From: Goleter apudmare HA4340-LM2
GTDB lineage: Bacteria; Cyanobacteriota; Cyanobacteriia; Cyanobacteriales; Nostocaceae
Reading direction: 5' to 3'
DNA: 64,000 bases
Assembly: GCA_019359495.1 (NCBI GenBank)
Contig: JAHHHF010000087.1
Location: 50,573-114,572 of the forward strand
Shown: positions 1-8,940 of the stretch, in pieces
Numbering within the stretch: the stretch's first letter is position 1
How the letters are laid out: the number at the start of each line of letters is the position of its first letter
Position numbers and translations under genes: made by a program
The notes under the pieces: model-generated
The model's database searches: none
Told to the model about the DNA's origin: nothing
Seen by the model: only the letters and a program-made list of their open reading frames with translations

Positions 1-927
1 ACCTAGAAGTAGCGAAGCTTGTTCTCCAGACATGACACATCCTTCTGGCTGTAACCCTATTGGACTGGGATCAAAGTTATACACTCCTGACCACACAGCC
101 ACAAGTCCATCAGCCAATTTTAGCATTTGGGAAAAATTCGTCATTCCCCATGCTGTGGAATTTGGTTGTAAGTAGAAGACCTGCCAAGTTAAGGGAATGC
201 CTGTAGTGCTATTATAAGCACCTGACAAAGCGCCAGTAATTGCACTTATAGTTTGTGGGTGTAAATTTTCATCATCTTCACACCAAACATCGCCAGTACG
301 AGTAGCCCTTGAAACTGCCAGGCGGTAGTCTTCCAAGGTATTGAGAAAGCAGTAAAACGCCATAGCAATAGCGCTACTCTGCTTTTCTTCTTTACTCAAC
401 TCAGCTTGTGCCCTATCTAATCCAGCCCCCCGATCTAACAAATCATTAACCTTTAATAATTGTTGTGGCAGAGATGTCGGTGTTTCTCCGATAAAGGCGA
501 TCGCTTCTGGGATGAGGGTTTGGGGGTGGAGTTTTTCAGTCAGGATTTGAGCGATCGCATAACCTACTGCTAGTGTTCCATCCCTTACCACTGGGTCATC
601 CTCCCAGATTTGTAACACACGCAGCAAGTTTTGTCGCAGTTTAATAATATTTTCGTGAAAAAAAAGTGCTACTGGGAGTGTGGATAGAATCAGATTTGGT
701 GAGATTTCGTCAGTTGGATCTAAATGAAGAGAATTTTGTCGCTGACGTTCTCGCCAATCATCTAAATCTAATTTGCCCAGTGTGATTAAACTTTGAACAC
801 CCAGAACGGCTATTTTATCAACGTCACAACGTCTGTTTAACTGTTTATCCTGACTAGAGGCTAATCTTGCACCCAGCAACGCCCCTAATAAAGTGCCTCG
901 AAATCGACTTACAAGAGAGTAGCGCAT
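1..927 (-). CDS. ADP-ribosylglycohydrolase (DraG)-fold protein, partial, probably inactive
   Basis: The reading frame starts at 927 (MRYSLVSRFRG) and stays open to the left edge of the window, so the C-terminus is missing. The N-terminal RFRGTLLGALLGA segment matches the opening helix of ADP-ribosylglycohydrolases. The stretch ISAITGALSGAYNSTTGIP, about 240 residues in, matches their late IAAIAGALAGAYYG-GIP region. In active family members the first segment carries an Asp (GDALG) and the second follows a GDTDT metal motif. Here these read GARLA and GDVWCEDDENLHPQT, so the metal-binding acids appear to be lost. I infer a non-catalytic member with a scaffold or regulatory role. aroQ lies 55 bases upstream on the same strand and may be co-transcribed. 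Confidence 0.7.
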   Translation of the reverse strand, partial: MRYSLVSRFRGTLLGALLGARLASSQDKQLNRRCDVDKIAVLGVQSLITLGKLDLDDWRERQRQNSLHLDPTDEISPNLILSTLPVALFFHENIIKLRQNLLRVLQIWEDDPVVRDGTLAVGYAIAQILTEKLHPQTLIPEAIAFIGETPTSLPQQLLKVNDLLDRGAGLDRAQAELSKEEKQSSAIAMAFYCFLNTLEDYRLAVSRATRTGDVWCEDDENLHPQTISAITGALSGAYNSTTGIPLTWQVFYLQPNSTAWGMTNFSQMLKLADGLVAVWSGVYNFDPSPIGLQPEGCVMSGEQASLLLG

Positions 928-982
928 ATTTTTCAGAAGTCAAAAGCCAAAATAATTTCTTCTACCTTCTACTTTTAACTTT

Positions 983-1474
983 TTACTTTCTTAAATGATG
1001 CACCAACGCTTGTAAGCCCAACAAATAGCTTTGGACGCCAAAACCACTGATTTGTCCAATAACTACAGGGGCAATGTAAGAAAGATGACGGAAATCTTCT
1101 CGGCGGTAGATATTACTCAGATGGACTTCAACTGTAGGTAGATTAACACCAGCGATCGCATCTCGTAATGCCACACTTGTATGGGTATATGCTCCGGCAT
1201 TAATCAAAATTCCCTGGTATTTTCCTAATGCTTCATGAATAGCATCTACCAGAACCCCTTCATGATTTGACTGCACGGAAAAAACTTGCGCCTGTAACTT
1301 TAGTGCTTCTGCTTCTAATCGGCGGTTAATTTCAGCTAGGGTGAGGGAACCATAAATTCCTGGTTCTCGCTGTCCTAGCAAATTCAGGTTTGGCCCATGC
1401 AGTACTAAAATTTCTAAAGGTAACAACGCCAACTCTTGCACCTTTGGGCTACTAACGACGACGCGATCGATCAT
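983..1474 (-). CDS. aroQ: 3-dehydroquinate dehydratase, type II
   Basis: This enzyme dehydrates 3-dehydroquinate to 3-dehydroshikimate in the cytoplasmic shikimate pathway. The type II signatures are clear: [16 protein letters not shown] with the catalytic Tyr shortly after (GIYG), [22 protein letters not shown] and [16 protein letters not shown] with the catalytic His. The ATG at 1474 gives 163 residues, about 20 more than usual before LEILVLHGP. In-frame GTG and TTG codons at residues 12, 15 and 17 are possible later starts. The annotated start overlaps the small upstream gene by 23 bases, which suggests translational coupling. Confidence 0.93.
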   Translation of the reverse strand: MIDRVVVSSPKVQELALLPLEILVLHGPNLNLLGQREPGIYGSLTLAEINRRLEAEALKLQAQVFSVQSNHEGVLVDAIHEALGKYQGILINAGAYTHTSVALRDAIAGVNLPTVEVHLSNIYRREDFRHLSYIAPVVIGQISGFGVQSYLLGLQALVHHLRK

Positions 1475-1589
1475 CTACAGGAATCGGAATCAGTTCCGGT
1501 TCCGGTTCAACTTCTGGCCCTAGCAAGGCTTCAATTAGCCTACGCGCCAATTCCTTAAGCTTTTCCAGTACCTTTTCTATATAGTCCAT
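1452..1589 (-). CDS. Small amphipathic protein overlapping aroQ (45 aa)
   Basis: A 46-codon frame runs from ATG at 1587-1589 to TAG at 1452-1454. A good ribosome-binding site (CAGGAGCGG) lies about ten bases before the start. The product begins [20 protein letters not shown], a strongly amphipathic helix, followed by a Pro/Glu-rich segment ([13 protein letters not shown]) and a basic end (RSRRR). It overlaps the 5' end of aroQ in another frame. I do not recognise a family. The ribosome-binding site and helix pattern argue for a real gene, but its length makes this uncertain. Confidence 0.5.
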   Translation of the reverse strand: MDYIEKVLEKLKELARRLIEALLGPEVEPEPELIPIPVDDRSRRR

Positions 1590-1785
1590 TGAACTGACCG
1601 CTCCTGAGATACTACCTCAATTTTAATTAATAGCTACGCAAAAACTTATCTGCTTTCGCACTTCTGGCTTTCTATGGCACTAACACACTCCCGCTTTTTG
1701 GGTATGAGTAACTGCTCAACTTTTGTGTTGTTATTTGCCTTACTTCTTAGAGTATCACATTCGTCACCAACAGAGGTTATTGTGA

Positions 1786-1806
1786 AGACGTAGCAATGCT
1801 ACGTCT
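1786..1806. repeat. Short palindrome, AGACGTAGC family copy 1
   Basis: AGACGTAGC and GCTACGTCT form a perfect 9-bp inverted repeat around AAT. It sits just downstream of the topA stop codon. Related palindromes lie at 22950-22978, 30551-30577 and 38069-38098. On the minus strand it could act as a transcript-end hairpin for topA, although no clear T-run follows. Confidence 0.7.
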
Positions 1807-1831
1807 CTCTGATCTCCCTCATCTCCTGCAA

Positions 1832-4516
1832 TTAACCCGCAGCGTCATTTTTTTTAGCCGCAGTTGTGGAAGATTTAGAGGTTGACTTAGATTTAGCAGT
1901 TGTTGACTTAGTGGTTGTTGACTTAGCAGTTTTGCGAGTAGATTTCCCTGATGACGCTTTACTGTCCAACAATTTCAATGCTGTTGCCAAAGTTATATCT
2001 TCTACTGATTCACCTTCTGGAAGGCTAACATTAGTTTTGCTGTGCTTAATGTAAGGGCCGTAGGGGCCATCGTAGATATTCACTGGTGTACCATCTTCGG
2101 GATGTGTACCTAATTCGCGCAAAGCTGCCTTAGATTTACTATTGCTGGAACTACGTCCCTTTTTCGGTTCAGACAATAACTCTAATGCACGTTCTAGAGA
2201 AACTGTCAAGACGTTATCAGCAGCTTTGAGAGAGCGGTAGTCTTTCCCTTCCTTACCTTGGTCATGAACAACGTAAGGGCCAAAGCGTCCTAAACTGGCT
2301 TGAATTTTGCCTCCAGTCGCCGGATGAACTCCTAATGTCCTGGGTAGAGCCAGTAGACCAACAGCTATGTCCAGGGTGACATTTTCTGGTGTGACACCTT
2401 TGGGCAAGGAAGTTTGTTTGGGTTTGGGGTTTTCGTCAGATTTATCACCCAACTGGACGTAGGGGCCATAAGCGCCAATTTTCAAATAAATTGGTTCGCC
2501 AGTTTCTGGATGACGACCAACTTGGTCAGGCCCTGTGGTTTTCTGTCGCAGCAGAACTTCTACCTGTTTGGGGTCAAGGTCGGCTGGAGTCAGGTCTTTG
2601 GGAATGGAGGCGGTAACTACACCTTCACCGTTTTCAACTTCGATGTAAGGGCCATATTTACCAATGCGGACTTTGGCATCTAAATTTTCTAGTTCTACCG
2701 TCCTAGCTTTAGTGGCGTCAATTTGACTTTCTCGTTCCCTCACCAAGGTTTCTAGACCTTTGTCTCCTAAATAGAATTCCCGCAGGTATGGTAGCCAGTT
2801 AGCTTCACCATCAGCAATGTCATCCAAGGTTTGTTCCATTTTGGAGGTAAATTTGGGATCGACAATATCGGGAAAATGTGTTTCCAGGAGGTCAGTGACG
2901 GCGAAGGCTGTGAAGGTAGGAATCAGGGCATTATTTGTCAATTGGGCGTAACCCTTATCGATGATTGTGCCGATGATGCTGGCATAGGTACTAGGACGAC
3001 CAATGCCTTCACTTTCTAAAGTTTTGACGAGAGTGGCTTCAGTGTATCTAGCTGGTGGTTGGGTTTCGTGCCCCACTGCTGCTAGTTCTTGACAATCAGG
3101 ATGATCTCCTACCTTCAGGTTAGGTAAAATTACTTCCTGGTCTTCTAAAGCTGCTTCTGGGTCGTCTGACCCTTCCACGTAGGCGCGTAAATATCCAGGG
3201 AAATCAATCCGCTTACCAGAAGAACGGAAACCAGCGTCTTCTACTTGCAACTGGACGGTAATTTGGGTTTGACGGGAATCAGCCATTTGCGAAGCGACGG
3301 TGCGCTTCCAAATCAGGTCATACACAGCGAGTTCTCGACCGCCTAAACCAGTTTCTTGGGGCGTGCGGAAGGTGCTACCCGCCGGACGAATGGCTTCGTG
3401 TGCTTCCTGTGCACCTTTGGATTTGGTGGTGTATTGCCGGGGTTGGGGGCTGAGATATTGTTTACCGTAACGTTCTTCTACACAGCTACGAGCAGCTGCG
3501 ATTGCTTGTTCAGACAAATGCACTGAATCTGTACGCATGTAGGTAATATACCCCTGCTCATACAAATTCTGGGCAATCCGCATTGTGTCCCTGGCTGAGA
3601 GGCGCAGTTTCCGGTTAGATTCCTGTTGTAGCGTCGAGGTAGTGAACGGTGGAGCGGGTTTGCGCGTCACTGGGCGTTCCTCGATGTCTGTCACACTCCA
3701 GGTTTTTTCTGTTAAACGTTCTTTGAGGGCTGTTGCTTGTTCTTCCGTTAGCAATACCACATTTCTACCAGCTACGATTTGTCCCGTTGCGGGGTCGAAA
3801 TCGCTGCCAGTAGCAATTTTAGTACCGCCCAATGCCACTAACAAGGAAGTAAATTCTTGTCCTTTTGTCTTCCCTGTAGTCGGCGCTATCAAGCTGGCTT
3901 TCAAATCCCAGTATGTACCCTCATGAAAGGCACGGCGTTGGCGTTCTTTACTAACCAAAAGCCGCACTGCTACAGATTGTACCCGCCCAGCAGATAATCC
4001 CCAGGCGATTTTTTTCCACAGCAGGGGCGACAAGGTATAACCCACCAGACGATCTAAAATCCGCCGGGTTTCTTGGGCGCGGACTAACTGCTCATCAATA
4101 ATGCGACAGTTTTTCAAAGCTTTTTTGATGGCGTCTTGGGTAATTTCGTGAAACACCATCCGCTTTGTCGGCACTTTGGGCTTCAGTAACTGGTATAAAT
4201 GCCAACTGATACTTTCACCTTCTCGGTCTTCGTCAGTTGCTAGGATCAGTTCATCTGCTTCTTTGAGGGCTTCTTTGAGCTGGGTGACAACTTTCTTTTT
4301 GTCTTTTGGGACAACATACACCGGTTCAAAGTCGGCGTCCACATTCACCCCCAACTGCGCCCACTTTTCCCCTTTGACAGCGACGGGAATTTCACTAGCC
4401 GACTGGGGAAGGTCACGTACATGACCCATAGACGCTTCCACCCGATAGCCTGATGGTAGGTAGTTGCGAATGGTACGAGCTTTGGTTGGAGATTCGACGA
4501 TGACGAGAGTTGACAT
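1832..4516 (-). CDS. topA: DNA topoisomerase I (type IA)
   Basis: Topoisomerase I relaxes negative supercoils by transient single-strand cleavage. The 894-residue product opens with the Toprim motif [13 protein letters not shown], followed by [11 protein letters not shown] with the metal-binding acids. The active-site Tyr lies in the [14 protein letters not shown] motif near residue 330. Instead of the Cys4 zinc fingers of enterobacterial TopA, the C-terminal third holds several short repeats of the type [27 protein letters not shown] and [11 protein letters not shown] Lys/Ser/Thr-rich tail follows. This architecture is usual in cyanobacteria. No strong ribosome-binding site precedes the ATG at 4516. 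The gene appears complete. Confidence 0.97.
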   Translation of the reverse strand: MSTLVIVESPTKARTIRNYLPSGYRVEASMGHVRDLPQSASEIPVAVKGEKWAQLGVNVDADFEPVYVVPKDKKKVVTQLKEALKEADELILATDEDREGESISWHLYQLLKPKVPTKRMVFHEITQDAIKKALKNCRIIDEQLVRAQETRRILDRLVGYTLSPLLWKKIAWGLSAGRVQSVAVRLLVSKERQRRAFHEGTYWDLKASLIAPTTGKTKGQEFTSLLVALGGTKIATGSDFDPATGQIVAGRNVVLLTEEQATALKERLTEKTWSVTDIEERPVTRKPAPPFTTSTLQQESNRKLRLSARDTMRIAQNLYEQGYITYMRTDSVHLSEQAIAAARSCVEERYGKQYLSPQPRQYTTKSKGAQEAHEAIRPAGSTFRTPQETGLGGRELAVYDLIWKRTVASQMADSRQTQITVQLQVEDAGFRSSGKRIDFPGYLRAYVEGSDDPEAALEDQEVILPNLKVGDHPDCQELAAVGHETQPPARYTEATLVKTLESEGIGRPSTYASIIGTIIDKGYAQLTNNALIPTFTAFAVTDLLETHFPDIVDPKFTSKMEQTLDDIADGEANWLPYLREFYLGDKGLETLVRERESQIDATKARTVELENLDAKVRIGKYGPYIEVENGEGVVTASIPKDLTPADLDPKQVEVLLRQKTTGPDQVGRHPETGEPIYLKIGAYGPYVQLGDKSDENPKPKQTSLPKGVTPENVTLDIAVGLLALPRTLGVHPATGGKIQASLGRFGPYVVHDQGKEGKDYRSLKAADNVLTVSLERALELLSEPKKGRSSSNSKSKAALRELGTHPEDGTPVNIYDGPYGPYIKHSKTNVSLPEGESVEDITLATALKLLDSKASSGKSTRKTAKSTTTKSTTAKSKSTSKSSTTAAKKNDAAG

Positions 4517-5013
4517 GGAAATTTCAAAAAAAAGAATAGCTGTTCAGCTAAACAGTCAAATTGAGACAATTTCGGCGAGATGTCAAGATAAAACGTCACG
4601 CTTGGAGATGTGCTTTCATCCTCACACAAACTGCCCCTTAGGGTGAAAATCCGTTTATCTTCGGGCGCAGTCCTTTCCAGATAATCAGGGAGGGAAACGC
4701 CAGGTGTGAATTTCCAGCTATTTCAATCTTTAACTTATCTAGGGTAAATTGGCGACTACAGTTTTCAAAATACCCCTGAAGTGTAATACAGCGATACCTC
4801 ATATTTTTGGACAAGGGAGATGAGGAAGATGGGGTACTGAGAGATCAGCTGTTTGCCCAATGACGCCATTCGCTACAAGCCGGGGAACCCTAGTCGAGCA
4901 GTGGCTCCCCAATGCCCACTTGTCCAATGCCCCATATTAGTTGTGCCAAAATTAAATCAAAATTACGAGAAAAAGCGAAGTGGAGTTTGTACCTATCACT
5001 GGGAGATCAAACT
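4517..5013. other. Intergenic region between topA and the broken pair
   Basis: No supported gene is present. The left part must hold the topA promoter. On the minus strand a TTGACATCTCGCC string near 4570-4585 is a possible -35 element, but I cannot place a matching -10 confidently. The right part contains the interspersed repeat at 4855-4919. Short open frames here run through that repeat and are not credible. Confidence 0.5.
4855..4919. repeat. Interspersed repeat, 'CTACAAG-CGGGAAACC' family copy 1
   Basis: A block containing CGCTACAAGCCGGGGAACCC and GCAGTGGCTCCCCAATGCCC is shared, with a few differences, with 12387-12432, 24032-24097 and 41941-41993. The ends GCCA(C/T)T and AGTGGC are inverted, so the core can fold into a hairpin. 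It lies in non-coding DNA between divergent transcription units. Confidence 0.75.
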
Positions 5014-5308
5014 ATGCAAGCAATTCGCCAAGGTGATGTAATTCTACTACCTGTACAATAAGTTCAAGGAAAAAAGATACCTCACTTGATTTTGGCAGCA
5101 GGCGAAGTGACAGAACATAAGCATCAAATTACTGAAGGTAAGGCAGAGTTATACGAAAAAAATAGCACTGTTTACTTGCGTGTTTTTTTCAGAGACAGCT
5201 TTGCTTAACCATGAAGAACATACAACAATTAAAATTCCCCAAGGTCATTGGATAATGAAAATTCAACGCGAATACGAGCCTGAAGCTTGGCGCTATGTCG
5301 CTGATTGA
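5014..5308 (+). pseudogene. Broken small conserved protein (nonsense plus frameshift)
   Basis: The frame starts at ATG 5014 (MQAIRQGDVILLPV). It hits an in-frame TAA after 16 codons, continues coding-like as GKKIPHLILAAGEVTEHKHQ, and shifts frame in a run of seven T near 5181-5189. With six Ts it reads on as SETALLNHEEHTTIKIPQGH to a TGA at 5306-5308. That end overlaps the next start by 14 bases, as expected for a two-gene operon. I recognise no named domain. An intact homologue would be about 97 residues. Confidence 0.75.
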
Positions 5309-6386
5309 AAAATTAACGCCTCAGCAAGAGGCTTTGATTCCAATTTATCGAGAGAAGTGGCGAAAAATTGCGCTGTCAACTGAGCGGATTGATAAAGAGA
5401 AAGCTGTAGCAGCAGTGCAAGCTGCATATTATGCCATTGATTATGAACCGCCAAAAGTTATTTTTCAGGATAATCCTTATGCGGCGTGTAACTGGATGGT
5501 CAAAAGACTGTCACCTCAATTCATAGAAAGTTATCTTTATGAACCAAATAGTTTAAGTAGTTTATTTTCGGCTCACTTTTTTCAAGAAATTGCCAGACAA
5601 CTAAGTCAACAGTTGGGAAAACAAACACATGCCCAACTGATGAACTTTTTTCAGTATTTAGTAGACGATTCATTCAATCATGAATTAGTTAATGATTTAT
5701 TAGCTCAATTTAGCGTTCAGCTAAATCCAAAAGTAAATGATTATTTATGGTGGCTGGAAATTCAACTTAATGAGTGCTTCAAACCAGAGAATTATATTCA
5801 TTGGATGACTGGGTTTGATTTCTGTCTATCTGTGTTGAACATAACCTATCCTCACAAAACATGGCAGGTATTCCAATCCTTAATTCAAGAATGCGGTTGG
5901 ATATTTGCCTATGATGATATTTGCATAGTGTGCGATCGCCCGCTTCACATCCGCTTCGATCATCAAAACCACCTCCACGGAGAAGGCGAACCTGCGATAT
6001 AATTTATCGATGGATATAGCCTTTATTCCTATCACGGTGTCACCTTACCAGAAAAATACGGTAAAATCCACCCGCAGCAATGGCAGCCCCAATGGTTGTT
6101 ATCAGCACAAAATGCCGAACTGCAACGAGTGTTAATTCAAGGTATTGATTATGCGCGTATTTGCCAAGAGTTACAAGCAATTGAATTAGATGTTTGGGCA
6201 GAATATACGCGATTAAAAATCGATGCCGATGTTGATGCAGAACCAATTTACTTATTAAAAATGACTTGCCTCAGTACAGGTTTAATTCATGTTTTAGGCG
6301 TACCACCTGATATGAAATCAGCCCGTGAAGCCATGCGCTGGGTAAATTGGGGAATTGATCCAGAAAAATTTCTCGATCAAACCTAA
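5295..6386 (+). pseudogene. DUF6745-like protein interrupted by one nonsense codon
   Basis: The frame opens MSLIEKLTPQQEALIPIYRE and is interrupted by TAA at 6000-6002. The same frame continues past the stop as FIDGYSLYSYHGVTLPEKY and runs to the natural stop at 6384-6386. The block EGEPAI-stop-FIDGYSLYSYHG matches the expected GPAIQ-DGYSLY-WHG type motif of this family, so the TAA most simply arose from CAA. Full length would be 363 residues. The N-terminal LTPQQEAL-PIYREKW-ALSTERID pattern is what I associate with the DUF6745 domain. Its upstream operon partner is also broken. Confidence 0.8.
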
Positions 6387-6615
6387 TTTAGATTTTCTTA
6401 TTCTGCTAACGCTGTTAAACAATATAAAAATATTTAATGTATAGAGAGATTACCTATTACGAAGATAACTAGGCAAATTCAGCGTGACCTAACAAGAAGT
6501 TGTGTTAAGATAAAATAGGAGAAGTGAGTTCGGTGATACGGTTCTTGTTTTTAGTCATAATTTCAAGCGGCTCTCCGGATAAACATCTCTGCATCAAAGG
6601 ATTCTGGAGAGTTTC

Positions 6616-6927
6616 ATGTCAATCTACGTAGGGAACCTGTCCTACAGCGTCACACAAGACGACCTCACAAAAGTATTTTCTGAGTACGGTACTGTCAGCC
6701 GAGTCCAATTACCTACCGACAGGGAAACAGGGCGGGCACGGGGCTTTGGTTTCGTAGAAATGGAATCAGCAGCCGCAGAAGATGCTGCCATTCAGGCTCT
6801 AGATGGTGCTGAATGGATGGGTCGCGTAATGAAAGTTAATAAAGCTAGACCACGAGAAGACAAAGGTACTCGCTCTGGCGGTGGTAATTGGGGAAAAAAT
6901 AATAGTGGATACTCACGTCAATATTAG
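6616..6927 (+). CDS. RRM-type RNA-binding protein (cyanobacterial Rbp family)
   Basis: The 103-residue product is one RNA-recognition motif. RNP-2 is IYVGNLSY at residues 3-10 and RNP-1 is RGFGFVEM near residues 43-50. A short Gly/Asn/Ser-rich tail (SGGGNWGKNNSGYSRQY) follows. Cyanobacterial Rbp proteins are cytoplasmic and many are induced by cold; they bind single-stranded RNA and influence mRNA stability or location. A purine-rich site (TGGAGAG) precedes the ATG. A long 5' leader is likely, since a possible -10 (TAAAAT) lies near 6511. Tandem hairpin terminators follow the gene. Confidence 0.93.
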   Translation: MSIYVGNLSYSVTQDDLTKVFSEYGTVSRVQLPTDRETGRARGFGFVEMESAAAEDAAIQALDGAEWMGRVMKVNKARPREDKGTRSGGGNWGKNNSGYSRQY

Positions 6928-6992
6928 TCCTTGAGATAGTTACGCAAGGCAAATGCCCAACGAGTATTTGCCAAACAGCAATCATCCCCTAA

Positions 6993-7026
6993 TCAGCAGT
7001 TCAGAACATATCTGAGTCTGCTAATT
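6993..7026 (+). terminator. Hairpin 1 downstream of the RRM gene
   Basis: AGCAG-TTCAGA and TCTGAG-TCTGCT pair around a short loop, imperfectly in the middle. AATTTTTG follows. It is near-identical in layout to the next hairpin, which suggests a duplicated rho-independent terminator. Confidence 0.55.
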
Positions 7027-7031
7027 TTTGT

Positions 7032-7070
7032 ATTAGCAGTTCAGATGTATACTGATCTGCTAATTTTTTT
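7032..7070 (+). terminator. Hairpin 2 downstream of the RRM gene
   Basis: TTAGCAGTTCAG pairs with CTGATCTGCTAA with one mismatch, and a run of seven T follows (7064-7070). This is a standard rho-independent terminator for the RNA-binding protein gene. Confidence 0.75.
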
Positions 7071-7272
7071 GGGCTGTGAGGCGAGATTTGTGAATGTTGC
7101 ATAATCAAGATGCAGACAAGAAACTTCAAGATATTTTAATTTGTAGAGCAAGTTTAACCCCCAAAGGAGTCTATGCTATCAGACACAAAGGTTTATGCAA
7201 CTTTAGTTCAGAACAATAGATAGAATGAACAGAGTTAGCCTTGATGTCTAATCGCCAAAACCTATATATCTC
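7071..7272. promoter_or_regulatory. ndhB upstream region
   Basis: This stretch after the tandem terminators must carry the ndhB promoter and leader. A 41-codon open frame (7094-7219, MLHNQDADKKL) lies here without a convincing ribosome-binding site, so I do not call it a gene. No operator could be identified. Confidence 0.3.
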
Positions 7273-8826
7273 ATGGATTTTGCTAATCTTGCATCCCAGT
7301 TAAACGCTGGTACGATTTTGCCAGAGGGGATTGTAATTATCACCCTCTTGGGGGTTTTGATTGTGGATTTGATTTTGGGGCGTACATCCTCACGCTGGAC
7401 TGCATATCTAGCGATCGCAGGTTTACTAGCTTCAATTGTCGCCCTATGTTTTCAATGGGATATCACCAATCCCATCTCTTTTAGCGGTGAGTTTAATGGT
7501 GATGACCTCAGTATTGTCTTTCGCGGTATCATTGCTTTGTCTGCCGCAGTGACCATACTCATGTCCATTCGCTACGTCGAGCAAAGTGGCACCGCTTTAG
7601 CAGAATTTATCGCTATTTTGCTAACAGCTACCCTAGGAGGAATGTTTTTATCCGGGGCCAGTGAGTTGGTGATGATTTTCATCTCCTTAGAAACCCTGAG
7701 TATTTCCTCTTACTTGCTGACAGGTTATACCAAGCGCGATCCGCGCTCTAATGAAGCAGCGCTAAAATACCTGTTGATTGGGGCTTCCAGTACAGCAGTA
7801 TTTTTGTATGGCGTGTCGCTGCTATACGGTTTATCAGGAGGACAAACCGAACTAAGTGCGATCGCCAATGGTATTGCTACGGCTAACCTCGGTCAATCTT
7901 TAGGTTTGGTGATTGCCCTCGTTTTTGTCATTGCAGGTATAGGCTTTAAAATTTCTGCTGCACCTTTCCACCAATGGACACCAGACGTTTATGAAGGCGC
8001 TCCTACTCCAGTGATTGCCTTTTTATCTGTCGGCTCCAAAGCAGCCGGGTTCGCCCTCGCCATCCGCTTACTGACAACAGCCTTCCCCCTCGTTGCCGAC
8101 GAGTGGAAATTTGTTTTCACCGCCCTTGCCGTGCTGAGTATGATCTTGGGTAACGTAGTCGCCCTAGCACAAACCAGCATGAAACGGATGCTAGCTTATT
8201 CATCTATTGCTCAAGCCGGGTTTGTGATGATTGGCTTGATTGCGGGTACAGATTCAGGATATTCCAGCATGATTTTTTACTTGCTGGTTTATCTGTTCAT
8301 GAACTTGTGTGGTTTTACCTGCATTATCCTCTTCTCTTTGCGGACAGGAACTGACCAGATTGCTGAATATTCTGGTTTGTATCAAAAAGACCCACTCTTA
8401 ACATTGGGACTGAGTGTCTCTCTGCTCTCTTTGGGTGGTATTCCGCCGCTAGCTGGATTTTTTGGCAAGATTTACTTGTTCTGGGCTGGTTGGCAAGCAG
8501 GTCTTTACTGGTTAGTCTTGTTAGGTTTAGTTACCAGTGTTGTCTCCATCTACTACTACATTCGGGTAGTCAAGATGATGGTGGTCAAAGAACCCCAAGA
8601 AATGTCTGACGTAGTGAAAAACTATCCCGACATTAACTGGAATTTACCTGGTTTTAGACCTTTGCAAGTAGGTTTAATTGTGACTCTCATTGCCACTTCC
8701 ATAGCAGGAATTTTGTCAAATCCGCTATTTACCCTGGCAAATAACTCAGTTGCTAATACTCCGATTTTGCAATCAACAACAGTTGTGAGTACTCAGGTAA
8801 GTGCGATTACCACTGAGCAGCCATAG
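7273..8826 (+). CDS. ndhB: NAD(P)H-quinone oxidoreductase subunit 2 (NdhB)
   Basis: NdhB is a proton-pumping membrane subunit of the thylakoid NDH-1 complex, which serves respiration, cyclic electron flow and CO2 uptake. The 517-residue product is almost entirely transmembrane helices. It has the antiporter-like core of the family, with charged residues inside helices ([60 protein letters not shown]) and the [15 protein letters not shown] segment. Length and motifs match NdhB of cyanobacteria and chloroplasts. It stands alone, as is common in this group, and is convergent with the kinase gene at 8941. Confidence 0.97.
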   Translation: MDFANLASQLNAGTILPEGIVIITLLGVLIVDLILGRTSSRWTAYLAIAGLLASIVALCFQWDITNPISFSGEFNGDDLSIVFRGIIALSAAVTILMSIRYVEQSGTALAEFIAILLTATLGGMFLSGASELVMIFISLETLSISSYLLTGYTKRDPRSNEAALKYLLIGASSTAVFLYGVSLLYGLSGGQTELSAIANGIATANLGQSLGLVIALVFVIAGIGFKISAAPFHQWTPDVYEGAPTPVIAFLSVGSKAAGFALAIRLLTTAFPLVADEWKFVFTALAVLSMILGNVVALAQTSMKRMLAYSSIAQAGFVMIGLIAGTDSGYSSMIFYLLVYLFMNLCGFTCIILFSLRTGTDQIAEYSGLYQKDPLLTLGLSVSLLSLGGIPPLAGFFGKIYLFWAGWQAGLYWLVLLGLVTSVVSIYYYIRVVKMMVVKEPQEMSDVVKNYPDINWNLPGFRPLQVGLIVTLIATSIAGILSNPLFTLANNSVANTPILQSTTVVSTQVSAITTEQP

Positions 8827-8853
8827 TGGTTTCCAAGTTGTAATCAGTAATAG

Positions 8854-8890
8854 GTAATAGGTAATTATAAATTAATCAATTACCTATTAC
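8854..8890. terminator. Palindrome between convergent ndhB and kinase genes
   Basis: GTAATAGGTAATT (8854-8866) and AATTACCTATTAC (8878-8890) form a perfect 13-bp stem with an 11-base loop. It lies between two convergent genes, so it could end transcription from both sides. There is no T-run, so it may instead be a copy of a repeat. Confidence 0.45.
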
Positions 8891-8940
8891 TTATCTCTAG
8901 CATAAGAAAACTTGGCGTTCAGATTTTAAAAAACAAGTTT

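Noticed and set aside
4853..5041. 62-codon open frame across the repeat at 4855
   Set aside because: Most of it is translated repeat, and it overlaps the better-supported pseudogene start at 5014.
5014..6386. Programmed recoding of the broken pair
   Set aside because: Three separate lesions without a slippery site plus structure fit decay better than recoding. The single TAA would still be worth a readthrough test.
7094..7219. 41-codon open frame upstream of ndhB
   Set aside because: There is no clear ribosome-binding site, no recognisable pattern, and it lies in the expected ndhB leader.
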